Positions 6,717-16,400 of a DNA stretch of 64,000 nucleotides are shown piece after piece. The stretch is from an uncultured Acetatifactor sp. (GTDB lineage Bacteria > Bacillota > Clostridia > Lachnospirales > Lachnospiraceae): the NCBI GenBank assembly GCA_934402375.1, contig CAKRUB010000013.1:1-64000 (forward strand). The letters run 5' to 3'. The translations under genes were made by a program, and so were the position numbers. The notes below the pieces were generated by a model. That model was not told the DNA's origin, did not search any database, and saw nothing but the letters and a program-made list of their open reading frames with translations. How positions within the stretch are numbered: position 1 is the stretch's first letter; every line of letters starts with the position of its first letter.

Positions 6717-8414
6717 ATGAACGAATATGCGATTTTACACATTCCCGATTCCCGATACTGCTTTCCGGTATCGGAAAACGAGGTGATTCTCCGGCTCCGG
6801 ATTGACAAGAGAGATGTGCCGGACGGCGTTTTTGTGGTTTATGAGAACAAATACGTCATACAGACAAGGCAGCGCAGCGAGACGATGGAGCGGAAATATG
6901 AGGACGGACTGTTCGCGTGGTACGAGCTCCGGCTGACGCTCACGGACGTCCGGTTCAGCTATATTTTCCGGTTTGAGGAACAGGGTAAGATACAGTTTTA
7001 CTCGGAGGACGGGCTGCGTGACAGCTATGATTTTTCACTCGCGTATTTCAACTTTTTCCAGCTTCCCTACATTAATCCCGCGGACATCCACAGGGAGGTC
7101 GAGTGGATGCGGGATGCGGTTTTCTATGAGATCTTTGTGGAACGCTTCTGCCGTGGACTGGAGAAGAAGGACGACGCCTACATCAATCTGAAATGGGGAG
7201 AAAAGCCGACGCCGAAGAGCTTTGCGGGAGGAGACCTTCCGGGAATTACAAAGAATCTGGACTACATACAGGAGCTCGGCGTGAATGCTCTCTATCTGAC
7301 GCCTATTTTCCAGTCGGATTCCAACCATAAATATGACATTTACGATTATCATGTCGTGGATGAGCGGTTCGGAACAAACGCTGATCTGGAGAGGCTGATA
7401 AAGGAGGCGCATAAGCGCGGCATGCGCGTGGTGCTGGATGCCGTCTTCAACCATTGCAGCGAGCATCTTTCCCAGTTTCAGGATGTCGTGAAGAGAGAAA
7501 AGAAGTCACCTTACTTCGACTGGTTCATCATCCATGGGGAAAAGCCGGAGAAGGAGCCGCTGAACTATGAAGTGTTTGCCTTCTGCGACTACATGCCGAA
7601 GTTCAACACCTCAAATCCCGAGGTACAGGAGTTTTTGCTGAATATTGCAGTATCATGGGTTCGGAAGTATGATATTGATGGGTGGAGACTTGATGTCTCG
7701 GACGAGGTATCGCATGATTTCTGGCGGCTGTTCCGGAAGCGGGTTAAGGAGGTCAAGCCGGAATGTGTCATCATCGGTGAGAACTGGCATGATGCCAATC
7801 CGTTTTTACAGGGTGACCAGTATGACAGCATCATGAATTATGCCTTCACCAAGGCATGCATGGACTATTATGCGTTCGGAACTGCCGACGCGGAGCAGTT
7901 TGCATGGAAGCTGAACGGGCTGCTGATGCGGAATACCCTGCAGGTCAACAGGATGATGCTGAATCTGCTGGATTCCCACGATACGGATCGGTTCTACACG
8001 CTGGTGAGCAGGAGCAGGGCGAAGCTGCTCTCCGCTATTGCCGTGATGGTGATGTTTGTCGGCGCGCCCTGCCTCTATTACGGAACGGAGCTTCCGCTTG
8101 AGGGCGGCTATGACCCTGACAACAGACGCTGCTTTGACTGGAACAGGGAGCAGTGGAACAGAGTGTTCATGGATCAGGTCAGATGTCTGCTGGCGCTCAG
8201 AAAAGAGAAGGCGGTTCAGACCGGGGAGATCAGGCTGAGCAGCCGCGACGGAATATTCATCCTGCGGCGGTACGCCGGGGCGGAGGAGCTTACGCTCTGC
8301 TGCAACCAGACAGATACGGCGCGCAGGCCGGAGGCGGTGGGAAGAGTTCTTGTGCAGAATGGCTACGACGGAAATCATCTGGAGCCGGACGGTTTTGTTG
8401 TTTTTGTGAGATAG
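6717..8414 (+). CDS. GH13 alpha-amylase-family enzyme (neopullulanase/cyclomaltodextrinase-like)
   Basis: The start is the ATG at 6717, with AAAAGGAA upstream. Residues 1-125 are a beta-rich N domain like CBM34. The TIM barrel follows, with conserved region I DAVFNHC (241-247), region II GWRLDVSDE with the nucleophile Asp326, region III IIGENWH with acid/base Glu355, and region IV LLDSHDTDRF with Asp422. SFAGGDLPGITKNLDYI and a C-terminal beta domain complete it. At 565 residues with no signal peptide it fits the intracellular cyclomaltodextrinase/neopullulanase group, which cut maltodextrins, cyclodextrins or pullulan to maltose, panose and glucose. It is followed 46 bases later by the transporter genes, so it likely acts on imported maltodextrins. 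Confidence 0.9.
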   Translation: MNEYAILHIPDSRYCFPVSENEVILRLRIDKRDVPDGVFVVYENKYVIQTRQRSETMERKYEDGLFAWYELRLTLTDVRFSYIFRFEEQGKIQFYSEDGLRDSYDFSLAYFNFFQLPYINPADIHREVEWMRDAVFYEIFVERFCRGLEKKDDAYINLKWGEKPTPKSFAGGDLPGITKNLDYIQELGVNALYLTPIFQSDSNHKYDIYDYHVVDERFGTNADLERLIKEAHKRGMRVVLDAVFNHCSEHLSQFQDVVKREKKSPYFDWFIIHGEKPEKEPLNYEVFAFCDYMPKFNTSNPEVQEFLLNIAVSWVRKYDIDGWRLDVSDEVSHDFWRLFRKRVKEVKPECVIIGENWHDANPFLQGDQYDSIMNYAFTKACMDYYAFGTADAEQFAWKLNGLLMRNTLQVNRMMLNLLDSHDTDRFYTLVSRSRAKLLSAIAVMVMFVGAPCLYYGTELPLEGGYDPDNRRCFDWNREQWNRVFMDQVRCLLALRKEKAVQTGEIRLSSRDGIFILRRYAGAEELTLCCNQTDTARRPEAVGRVLVQNGYDGNHLEPDGFVVFVR

Positions 8415-8460
8415 ATTAGGAGAGAGTGGTCTTAGAACAGCGCGGACATGGAGGAAGAAA

Positions 8461-9963
8461 ATGAAAAAGAAGAGTATTGCACTGGTGATGGCAGGATTGA
8501 TGTGCACGGGGCTTCTCGGCGGCTGCGGCGGAAATGGGGAGTCGCAGACCTCCGCTGGAGAGGGACAGACACAGGCGGGCGCGAAGGCGACCACAGCGGA
8601 GGCGCTGAGCAATATCTACAGCGGCGAGCTGGAGCGTGATGTCACGATCCGCGTTCTGGAGAACGATACCGCCATCGAGCAGGGGTATTTTCAGGAGCTG
8701 ATTGACGCCTTTAATGCACAGTATGCGGAGTATGGTATCGTTGCCGTCGATGCCAATATGGATCAGTACAGTAATCTGGCGGATGACGGCCCTTATGGAT
8801 ACGGCCCGGATGTGCTGTATCAGGCAAACGACGTGCTGATGAAATATGTGGAGGGCAAGCATATTTATCCGATTCCGGTGGAGAGTCTGGAATGCTATTC
8901 CCATATTTCACAGAATGCGTGGAATGCCTACAAGACGACGGTAAACGGCACCGAGTACTATATGGGAGTCCCGGTCAATGTGCAGTCCTCGCTGCTCTAC
9001 TACCGCAAGGATATGCTGCCGGACAACTGGGAGAGCGAGTGGGATAAGGACGGTAACAAGGTGCCGGACATGGTGGAGAACTGGAATGATATGTACCGGT
9101 ATTCCAAGGAAACCGTGGAGAAGGGCGATGGACATTACGGATACATGCGTTCCCTGTATGATGTGTATTTCTCCTCCGGCTTCCTGTTCTCCTATGGCGG
9201 ATATGTCTTCGGGGACAACAACACGAATGCGGAAGACATCGGCTTTTCGGCAGGAAATGCTGCGGTCGGGGCAAACGTCCTCTTACAGCAGGCGGGTCTG
9301 ATGAACGAGGGCTGTATTGACGATTCCATCACGGTAAACTGCTACAGCAAGCTGGCGGACGGAACCTATTTCGCCACCATGACGACGCCGGATGTCTACA
9401 CGAAATTTCTTAAGGAACTGACACTGACTTATGAGGGAGAGGGCATGGAGCATGACGCCGCGGCTGCGCTTGCGGAAGAAAATCTGGTCGTTGCGGATGT
9501 GCCGAAGCTGCCTGCGAGCGGAGACCTCACGGAGGAGAACCCGGAGCTGATCCCGCTGAAGGCTATGGGCGGTGTCAACGGCTATGCGATCAGCGCGTAC
9601 ACGAAGGCACCGAATGCCTGTCTGGCGTTTGTGGAATTTGCGACAAGCTATGAGATGGTCATGAAGAGGAATGAATACCTTGGCATCGCGCCCGCGAGAA
9701 ACGATGCGGCGGAGAAGGCAGGCGGGCTCTCCGAGATCATTTTCCGGAATCTGGACGCGGGAAATATTGTTGTCATGCCGTCCATCCGCGCAATCGAACA
9801 GGTGTGGACGCCGGGACAGACCTTCTTCGAGGATCTGGCAAAGGATGCGTTCCGCCCGGACAATGAAAAGAAGTATAAGACACAGGAGGACATCCAGAAC
9901 GGTCTCGAGGCTGTCGATGTGCAGATCTATGATGCGATTCATACGTTGGCGGGAACGAACTAG
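8461..9963 (+). CDS. malE: Maltodextrin-type ABC transporter substrate-binding lipoprotein
   Basis: The gene begins with GGAGGAAG seven bases upstream and a lipoprotein signal ending in LLGGC (cysteine 21). A Gly/Ser/Gln linker precedes a family 1 sugar-binding protein: residues 60-110 (VTIRVLEND, ELIDAFNAQYAEYGI, DVLYQANDVLMKYVEG), a central KTTVNGTEYYMGVPVNVQSS and a C-terminal GGVNGYAISAYTKAPNACLAFVEF-type region, as in MalE/MdxE proteins. It has 500 residues. It captures malto-oligosaccharides (substrate inferred from the GH13 neighbour) and delivers them to the two permeases that follow. No ATPase gene is present; such operons usually share an MsmX-type ATPase encoded elsewhere. Confidence 0.85.
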   Translation: MKKKSIALVMAGLMCTGLLGGCGGNGESQTSAGEGQTQAGAKATTAEALSNIYSGELERDVTIRVLENDTAIEQGYFQELIDAFNAQYAEYGIVAVDANMDQYSNLADDGPYGYGPDVLYQANDVLMKYVEGKHIYPIPVESLECYSHISQNAWNAYKTTVNGTEYYMGVPVNVQSSLLYYRKDMLPDNWESEWDKDGNKVPDMVENWNDMYRYSKETVEKGDGHYGYMRSLYDVYFSSGFLFSYGGYVFGDNNTNAEDIGFSAGNAAVGANVLLQQAGLMNEGCIDDSITVNCYSKLADGTYFATMTTPDVYTKFLKELTLTYEGEGMEHDAAAALAEENLVVADVPKLPASGDLTEENPELIPLKAMGGVNGYAISAYTKAPNACLAFVEFATSYEMVMKRNEYLGIAPARNDAAEKAGGLSEIIFRNLDAGNIVVMPSIRAIEQVWTPGQTFFEDLAKDAFRPDNEKKYKTQEDIQNGLEAVDVQIYDAIHTLAGTN

Positions 9964-9975
9964 CCGGGTGGCAGA

Positions 9976-11304
9976 ATGCGAGGGAATATGAAACAATTAG
10001 AACAATCTAAGGTATCTATTCGGAAAGCAAATAAAAATGTGCGGGCGAGCATGTGCCTGATGGGGCTTGGGCAGCTCCTCTACGGGCAGATCGGAAAGGG
10101 ACTGCTTTACATAGCCGTGCTGGCGCTCGGCATCGGATATTTTGTCTACCGCGGCGGCGGGGATCTGGTCGGACTGTTCACGCTGGGAACACAGGAGGCG
10201 GATACATGGCTCGGCATCGAGGGCGATAACTCGGTAGTCATGCTTCTCATGGGCATTCTGGCAGTGATCGCGCTGGTGCTTTTGCTGGCGGTGCATCTGT
10301 CAAATATCCGGGATGCATGGGAGACGCAGCAGCTCGTCGGACGGGGCGGCAGACCCGCAACCTTCCGGGAGGACGCAAAGCAGCTCCTCGACAGAAAGTT
10401 TTATAAGACCGTGCTCTTTCTGCCGGTGCTCGGTGTCTGCGTGTTTAACATTCTGCCGATCATCTTCATGATTGCCATTGCGTTTACGAATTACGGCGGA
10501 AGCATTGTACCGCCGAAGCTGGTGGACTGGGTGGGCTTTGACAACTTTGTCCAGATCATGACGCTCTCGCAGTTTGCGCCTACCTTCGGCAAAATCCTTG
10601 GCTGGAACCTCGTCTGGGCAGTCTGTTCGACGGCGCTGAATTACTTTGCCGGGCTGGGACTGGCGCTGCTGCTGAACAAGGAATGCGTGAAGGGAAAGGT
10701 GTTCTGGCGGGCATTTCCGATTCTCGCCTATGCGGTTCCCGGCTTTATCACGATGATCGGCTTTAAGTTTATGTTTTCGTATGGGGGTCCGATTAACCAG
10801 CTGATCACCGCCTCGGGGCACCGGGCGATCGGCTTTCTTGATATTGATGCGAAGTGGATTGCAAGATTCATCGGTCTTGGTGTCAACGCATGGGTCAGTG
10901 TTCCGTCCATCATGCTTCTGGCGACGGGCATTCTGTCCAACAGGGACATGACGCTGTTGGAGGCGGCGAAGATTGACGGCGCGGGAAGGTGGCAGCAGTT
11001 CAGGCGCATCACGTTTCCGTTTGTGCTGTTCTCTACAACACCGGTTCTGCTGGGACAATTCATCGGAAATTTCAACAATTTCGGTGTCTTCTATTTCCTG
11101 CGCGGCGGACTGTATCTGGACGGCTATTTCCTCGCAAGCGATACGGATCTTCTGATCAACTGGCTCTATAACCTGTCGATCAACAATAACTATTACAATA
11201 TCGGCGCAACAATCAGCCTGGTAATCTTCCTGATTACATCCCTGATCTCACTGCTCATCTATACGAGGAGTTCATCATACAAGGAGGAGGACACATTCCG
11301 ATGA
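9976..11304 (+). CDS. malF: Maltodextrin ABC transporter permease, MalF type
   Basis: It starts 13 bases after the binding-protein gene; ATG 9976 and ATG 9988 are both possible and neither has an ideal ribosome site. The 442-residue protein has an N-terminal amphipathic stretch, two membrane segments (about 35-55 and 88-112), a linker, and six more in the binding-protein-dependent permease domain. The EAA loop reads LLEAAKIDGAGRWQQF and contacts the ATPase. The long N-terminal extension is typical of MalF rather than MalG. The last codons overlap an ATGA with AAGGAGGAGG just before it, as if translation was once directly coupled to the next gene; a hairpin-rich insert now separates them. Confidence 0.9.
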   Translation: MRGNMKQLEQSKVSIRKANKNVRASMCLMGLGQLLYGQIGKGLLYIAVLALGIGYFVYRGGGDLVGLFTLGTQEADTWLGIEGDNSVVMLLMGILAVIALVLLLAVHLSNIRDAWETQQLVGRGGRPATFREDAKQLLDRKFYKTVLFLPVLGVCVFNILPIIFMIAIAFTNYGGSIVPPKLVDWVGFDNFVQIMTLSQFAPTFGKILGWNLVWAVCSTALNYFAGLGLALLLNKECVKGKVFWRAFPILAYAVPGFITMIGFKFMFSYGGPINQLITASGHRAIGFLDIDAKWIARFIGLGVNAWVSVPSIMLLATGILSNRDMTLLEAAKIDGAGRWQQFRRITFPFVLFSTTPVLLGQFIGNFNNFGVFYFLRGGLYLDGYFLASDTDLLINWLYNLSINNNYYNIGATISLVIFLITSLISLLIYTRSSSYKEEDTFR

Positions 11305-11405
11305 AAGATTGAAAAATAGAATTTTTCAATCACGAGATTTGTGTCTGCGCGCACTTGACACAAACTCGCTATGCGCAAAGAACGTGCGCAGAAATGGAGA
11401 TTAAA
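11305..11405. repeat. Hairpin-rich insert between malF and malG, with a relic start codon before it
   Basis: Three inverted repeats lie in 100 bases: 11307-11316 with 11322-11331 (perfect, 10 bp), 11333-11345 with 11357-11368 (one bulge) and 11373-11377 with 11385-11389. Just upstream, AAGGAGGAGG (11281-11290) precedes an ATG at 11301 that overlaps the malF stop but meets a stop after three codons. The real malG start with its own GGAGA follows at 11406. This looks like an insertion that displaced a coupled start. Confidence 0.55.
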
Positions 11406-12233
11406 ATGAAGGCTTCCAGAATTGCTGACACTACTGTCACATACATTATACTGATCGCCGTGTGCTTTATTTTCTTTTTTCCATGCCTCTGGCTGATCCT
11501 CGCCTCCTTCAGCAAGTCGGGCTCGATCTATTCCTTTGACGGCTTCTTCCCGAGCGCGTACAGCTTAGACACCTTTAAGATGCTCTTCACGGATACGGCG
11601 ATGTACAATTACCCGCAGTGGTTCCGAAATACACTGTTTATTGCAACCATGAGCTGCCTGATCGGAACATTTCTGACAGTGCTGACAGCTTACACCATGT
11701 CGCGCTTCCAGTTCAAGTCCAGAAAGGCGATGATGAAGACAACGCTGATTCTTGGCATGTTTCCTTCCTTCATGGGAATGATCGCGGTCTACATCATCAT
11801 GACGCAGTTCGGTCTGATTAATAAAATGTGGGGGCTGATCCTGATCTACAGTGCGAATGCACCGATGGGATACCTGACGCAGAAGGGCTTCTTTGACACG
11901 ATACCTTCCTCGATCGACGAGGCGGCGAGAATCGACGGCGCGACAAACTTTCAGGTGTTTACAAAGATCAATCTGCCGATCTCGATGCCCATTATCGTTT
12001 ACACGGCGCTGACCAGCTTTACTTTCCCATGGAGTGATTTCATCCTGCCGAAGCTTCTGCTTAAGGAGAAAAATCTGTACACGGTGGCGGTCGGGCTGAT
12101 GAGCCTTGGAGATACGGAATTTGCAAGATTCGCCGCAGGCGCGGTGTTTATCGCCGTGCCGATCGTCATTCTCTACTTCTGCCTTGTGAAGTTCATGGTA
12201 AACGGAATGACTGCCGGGGCGGTGAAGGGCTGA
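11406..12233 (+). CDS. malG: Maltodextrin ABC transporter permease, MalG type
   Basis: I choose ATG 11406 because GGAGA lies five bases upstream; in-frame ATGs at 11355 and 11394 lie in the hairpin region and would add residues foreign to the family. The 275-residue protein has six membrane segments beginning about residue 10 (TYIILIAVCFIFFFPCLWLI) and the EAA loop IDEAARIDGATNFQVF. It pairs with the MalF-type protein to form the channel. Its stop codon is immediately followed by the stop codon of the minus-strand acyltransferase gene, with no room for a usual terminator. Confidence 0.9.
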   Translation: MKASRIADTTVTYIILIAVCFIFFFPCLWLILASFSKSGSIYSFDGFFPSAYSLDTFKMLFTDTAMYNYPQWFRNTLFIATMSCLIGTFLTVLTAYTMSRFQFKSRKAMMKTTLILGMFPSFMGMIAVYIIMTQFGLINKMWGLILIYSANAPMGYLTQKGFFDTIPSSIDEAARIDGATNFQVFTKINLPISMPIIVYTALTSFTFPWSDFILPKLLLKEKNLYTVAVGLMSLGDTEFARFAAGAVFIAVPIVILYFCLVKFMVNGMTAGAVKG

Positions 12234-13265
12234 TTATATGCCGCGCTTCCGCCCGATCAAAAAGGGGAACCAGCGGTTGACGACATAGACAATGGCGAGC
12301 TCCAGCAGCAACAAGGAGAGCGCAACATTCAGCAGGAAAAGATAAGGGTTGGGAAGATAATTTCCGACCAGTCCGGCGAACTTTTGACTGACGAGCATCA
12401 TCCTGCAATCGAGGTGCGTCACCATGATGATCAGGGAGTTTGCGCCCAGATAGGAGAGCAGCTTAAGCTTCGGGAGTGACTGACAGAGAAGGACGACGGC
12501 AAGACTTCCCGTGAACGCGCCCGCAAGATAAAGAAACGGATTGCCCAGCGAAAGACTGCGGAAATCCGTGCTGCCGTTCAGGTGTACAAGCCATAGATTG
12601 ACGGCAAAGAAGAGGACGGCAGCCGCAAGGGAGAGCAGGCGGTTTTGCAGCCGTTCGAGAAGCATCATGCTATAGTAACCGACGGCAAGGAATGCGAGGG
12701 CAATCGCTACTCGGATTCCTGTCTGAATCAGGTAGCCGAGCCAGACATAAAAGAGCGAGCCGGATGCCGGGCTATCATATGCGGCATAGAGATTTCTGCA
12801 GAAAATGCCGACGAAACAGAGGACACCACACGAGATGATCGTGAGAAGGTGTCCTGTTTTTTTGCGGATCAATAAAAACACCAGATCACCCGCAAAGAGG
12901 GCGGGCAGGAACCAGAGAACGGAAATGCCGTAAAAGCTCACAGTCTGTAGGACGGCATCGGAGAGGGAAAGCTCCTGATGCTTCCATAGGCTGTAGATGA
13001 GCTCGATGAGCAGATAAATCAGGCTGAAGGTAAAATAGGGCAGCAGGATGGAGCATGCTTTTCTGCGCGCACTTTGTGCGAGAGGGCGGGTCTCCTCCTG
13101 CCTGAGGGAGAGAAGCATACCCGAAATCACGAAGAACAGGGGCATGTGAAAGGAGGACAGCCATGCCAGCAAGCCATCCCCGCACAAGCCGGAATGCCCC
13201 GCTACGACCAGAATGATGCCGATTCCCTTTGCCATATCCAGATAATTTAAGCGTTTTGCAGTCAT
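12234..13265 (-). CDS. Membrane acyltransferase, acyltransferase-3 family
   Basis: The start at 13265 has GGGAG upstream and opens with the family signature: RLNYLDMAKGIGIILVVAGHS, whose His is the presumed catalytic residue, followed by FHMPLFFVISGML. About ten membrane segments fill the 343 residues. Family members move acetyl or other acyl groups onto surface sugars, peptidoglycan or exported molecules; the target here is unknown. A longer open frame upstream (to 13481) lacks a ribosome site and family similarity. A possible promoter on the minus strand (TTGCTC, 17 bases, TACGAT) lies about 50-75 bases upstream of the start. It is convergent with the mal operon and divergent from the large ATPase gene. 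Confidence 0.85.
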   Translation of the reverse strand: MTAKRLNYLDMAKGIGIILVVAGHSGLCGDGLLAWLSSFHMPLFFVISGMLLSLRQEETRPLAQSARRKACSILLPYFTFSLIYLLIELIYSLWKHQELSLSDAVLQTVSFYGISVLWFLPALFAGDLVFLLIRKKTGHLLTIISCGVLCFVGIFCRNLYAAYDSPASGSLFYVWLGYLIQTGIRVAIALAFLAVGYYSMMLLERLQNRLLSLAAAVLFFAVNLWLVHLNGSTDFRSLSLGNPFLYLAGAFTGSLAVVLLCQSLPKLKLLSYLGANSLIIMVTHLDCRMMLVSQKFAGLVGNYLPNPYLFLLNVALSLLLLELAIVYVVNRWFPFLIGRKRGI

Positions 13266-13485
13266 GATGTCTCCCTGTAGGATTTTGTAAGCCTTAGCTC
13301 TTGATTGTCTTATCGTAGCATAAATCCCGCGGGGGAGCAACAGCGCGTCGCCATACCCGTGCGCACCTCTCCTCATAAAAGAGAACATAAAATTTGTATT
13401 TTGGACTAGCAGTCGCAGAAGCAAATTGGTACAATAGCTACAGATATGTGTTTGACCCGGAAGAAGTTCGGAGGAGGACAAATAG

Positions 13486-16400
13486 ATGCAGCTTTCTTTT
13501 AGTGTAGGTGAATATTTAAAAATAGGCTATGAAATAGGCGACCGGTATTTCGAGGAGCAGGGCATATTCCTTGGGCAGGAGGGAGATATGCTCATGCTGG
13601 ATGTCGGGGACGGAGAAACGGCGAGTATTAAGGACAGCAAGATTGTCAGCATCCGCAGGATGAAGCGCAGTCAGGAGCCGGCGTCTGTGCAGACACCTGC
13701 GAGCACGGCACCGGAACAGCCTGCGGCAGAAACGCCCCAACCGGCAGCGGTCGAGCCACCGGCACAGCCCGCCGCGGATCAGGCGTCCGCTGCAAAAAAG
13801 GCAGAACCTGCAGCGGTCGAGCCACCGGCACAGAGCGTCACGGAAATGCCCCAACCGGCAGCGGAGCAGTCGGCAGCAGCGGAATCGCCCCAGCCCGCAG
13901 CAGAGACGCCCCAGCCCGCAGCAGAGACGCCCCAGCCCGCAGCAGAGACGCCCCAGCCCGCAGCAGAGACGCCCCAGCCCACGGCAGAGCAGGCGTCCGC
14001 CACCTTAACGGCGGCGCAGCCAGCCGTAATCAAAGCCGCAGAGTCCGTTGAACTCTTGCAGGAGGGCTACCGCTATGATTTTGAGAGCGAAGTGCAACAT
14101 CTGACCTTCCTGACGGAGGTAGAGCGGAAGCAATGGCTGGAGCTGTTCGACAGGCAGGATTATCAGCGGCTTTCCCAGCTGGTCAAGGAGACGGTGGAAC
14201 GCCGCCAGAACAGTGTGCCCAATATGGAGATCGCGCACAGTCAGGAGGCGAGCGTGCTTCGGCGGATGCAGGGCTATCTGGCGGAGACGCAGGAGCGCTA
14301 CGTGAAGAATACGCTCATCAATGACGGCTCGTGGTTGTACCGCGGCATGATTGCCATCGGCGTGGAGCGCAATGTGTCGAGAGCTTACCGCTTTTTCATG
14401 ACATCGGTGAAGACGGAGACGGCGCACCTGAAAACGGCTGTGTACCGCTGTGCCGTTCTTTACAGCATTGCGGGAAACCAGCCCCGGGCGGTTGAAATCT
14501 GCAAGGAGCTGATTCAGTACGCGAGGAAGATCGAGCCTGCATTCGACCAGTGCGTCTGCTGGAAGGTTATGCTGGAAATCTTTAAAAACGGTGAAGAATG
14601 GGAAAATTACAGCGAATGCCTCTTTCATCTTGCGGAGGCAAGCTATGAGCATGTCAGGGCATGCATTAATTCGATTGCAAAATTTACGCCGGAGCTTGTG
14701 CGACACGGCTTTTACGAGGATGCACTCGAGCTTTATCGTATGGCGCTCGACATGGGGCTGGGCAATGGACGGATATACCTGCATCTCCTCTATCTGGAAT
14801 GGAAGCGTGACCCTCAGGGAGAACTTGCGGAAAAGGTCAGACTTTTTGCCGGGATTGACAGTGGGGACGAGGAATGGGTAAGCTTCCGCGCCGGCACTTG
14901 CGCCGGATTTTTGCAGGCGGATGACAGAGACCGCTATTTTCAGGAGCAGGAGGACGAGAGCATTTCTGCGACGAAGCCGCAGCAGGAGAAGAAAAAGGAA
15001 GCCGTCATCGAGGATGATAATACCTACAGACAGGAGTATGAGGACAGCTTTTACAGGCAGAAGCTGCATGGAAATCCCAGTCAGCTGAAAAATTATGTGA
15101 ACCAGCTGGCACAGAACAGACCGAACAATACGCAGATCGGGGAGCTGGGCAAGCGTGTGGACATCTACATGGCACAGATGGGAAATATGCGGAAGATCAC
15201 GACGCCCTCCAACAATTACGAGAGAGGGCTGGAGGCGTGGTTCCGCGCACACGACAGCAAGACGGCTGCCGAATTTTTCATGGCTGCGATCCGGGGGAAT
15301 GACACCGATCAGGGCACTGCCATTCTGACCTATGTTGATATGATCGCGGTGGAGGAAGGACTTCTGAGAGCCGTTGAGGTCATGAGCACCGATATGCGGG
15401 AATACATAAGGAATTGTGAGCGGCAGGAAAAGATTGCATTTTATGAGAAGAAGTATGATTTTTCATTTCTTTTAAAGAACTGGGAATATGTCATGGATAG
15501 CCTGAATATCCTGCAAAATCTGTACTACAGCAAGACCCAGCTCGGTAAGACCTACTTCCGCATTGCAGAGTGCAACTTCGAGCAGGGACGCTGGAAACAG
15601 GCGAAGGATAACTACGAAAAGGCAATTGATTACGGCTACATGCGCACTCTCTGCGAGAGTAAACGGAACCAGTGTCGCAGGAATCTGGGAGAGGATGTGT
15701 CGGACGAGGGCATCTTCGGGGAGGAGGGAAATCTTCCCGGGAGCGAGGAGGCGGAGGTCAGCGTTGAACTGGTTCGGAAAAGGGTGGAGCAGTTCTACGA
15801 TGAGATTAAGTACCGTGATGCGAACAATTATGTGCAGGGACTTCTCCGCAACAACTCCGACAACGAGGAGCTGAGAGAGCTTGCAGAGCAGACGGCGGAG
15901 GTCGTCCGCAATATGAATAACACGCCGACAATGCCGACCAGAATGGACAGTCAGGCAGCAGGTCTGCGCGCGTGGCATATAGAGAAGAACTACGAAAAGG
16001 CACAGAAAAAGTTTCTGGAGGCAATCTCACAGGGAGGGGACAAGGCGCTGAGGTCGCTCATGGATCTTTCGGAGATGCTGATGCACGCCGAGGGCGCGGC
16101 AGCGGGCATCGAGTGCCTTAAAAAGCATGAATATCTGGTCAGGAGGTTCAATACTCCGGAGCAGACAGGCTATTATGAGAAGATGTACCTGATGCAGCAG
16201 AAGGTCGGCGACAAGGAGGAAATGCTGGCGAGCCTGAAGCAGCTGCTGGAAATCTACTCAAAGCTCAAGAGAAGGGATAAAGTGGGCTTCACCTATTTCA
16301 GGATGGGCATGGTGCGCTACCAGATGGGTGATTACGAACAGGCGATCGCACGGATGCGCGACGCGGACTCGAACGGCTATCACACGACAGCCTGCCAGCA

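Noticed and set aside
14005..15252. A 415-codon minus-strand frame
   Set aside because: Antisense shadow of the TPR region of the giant ATPase gene.
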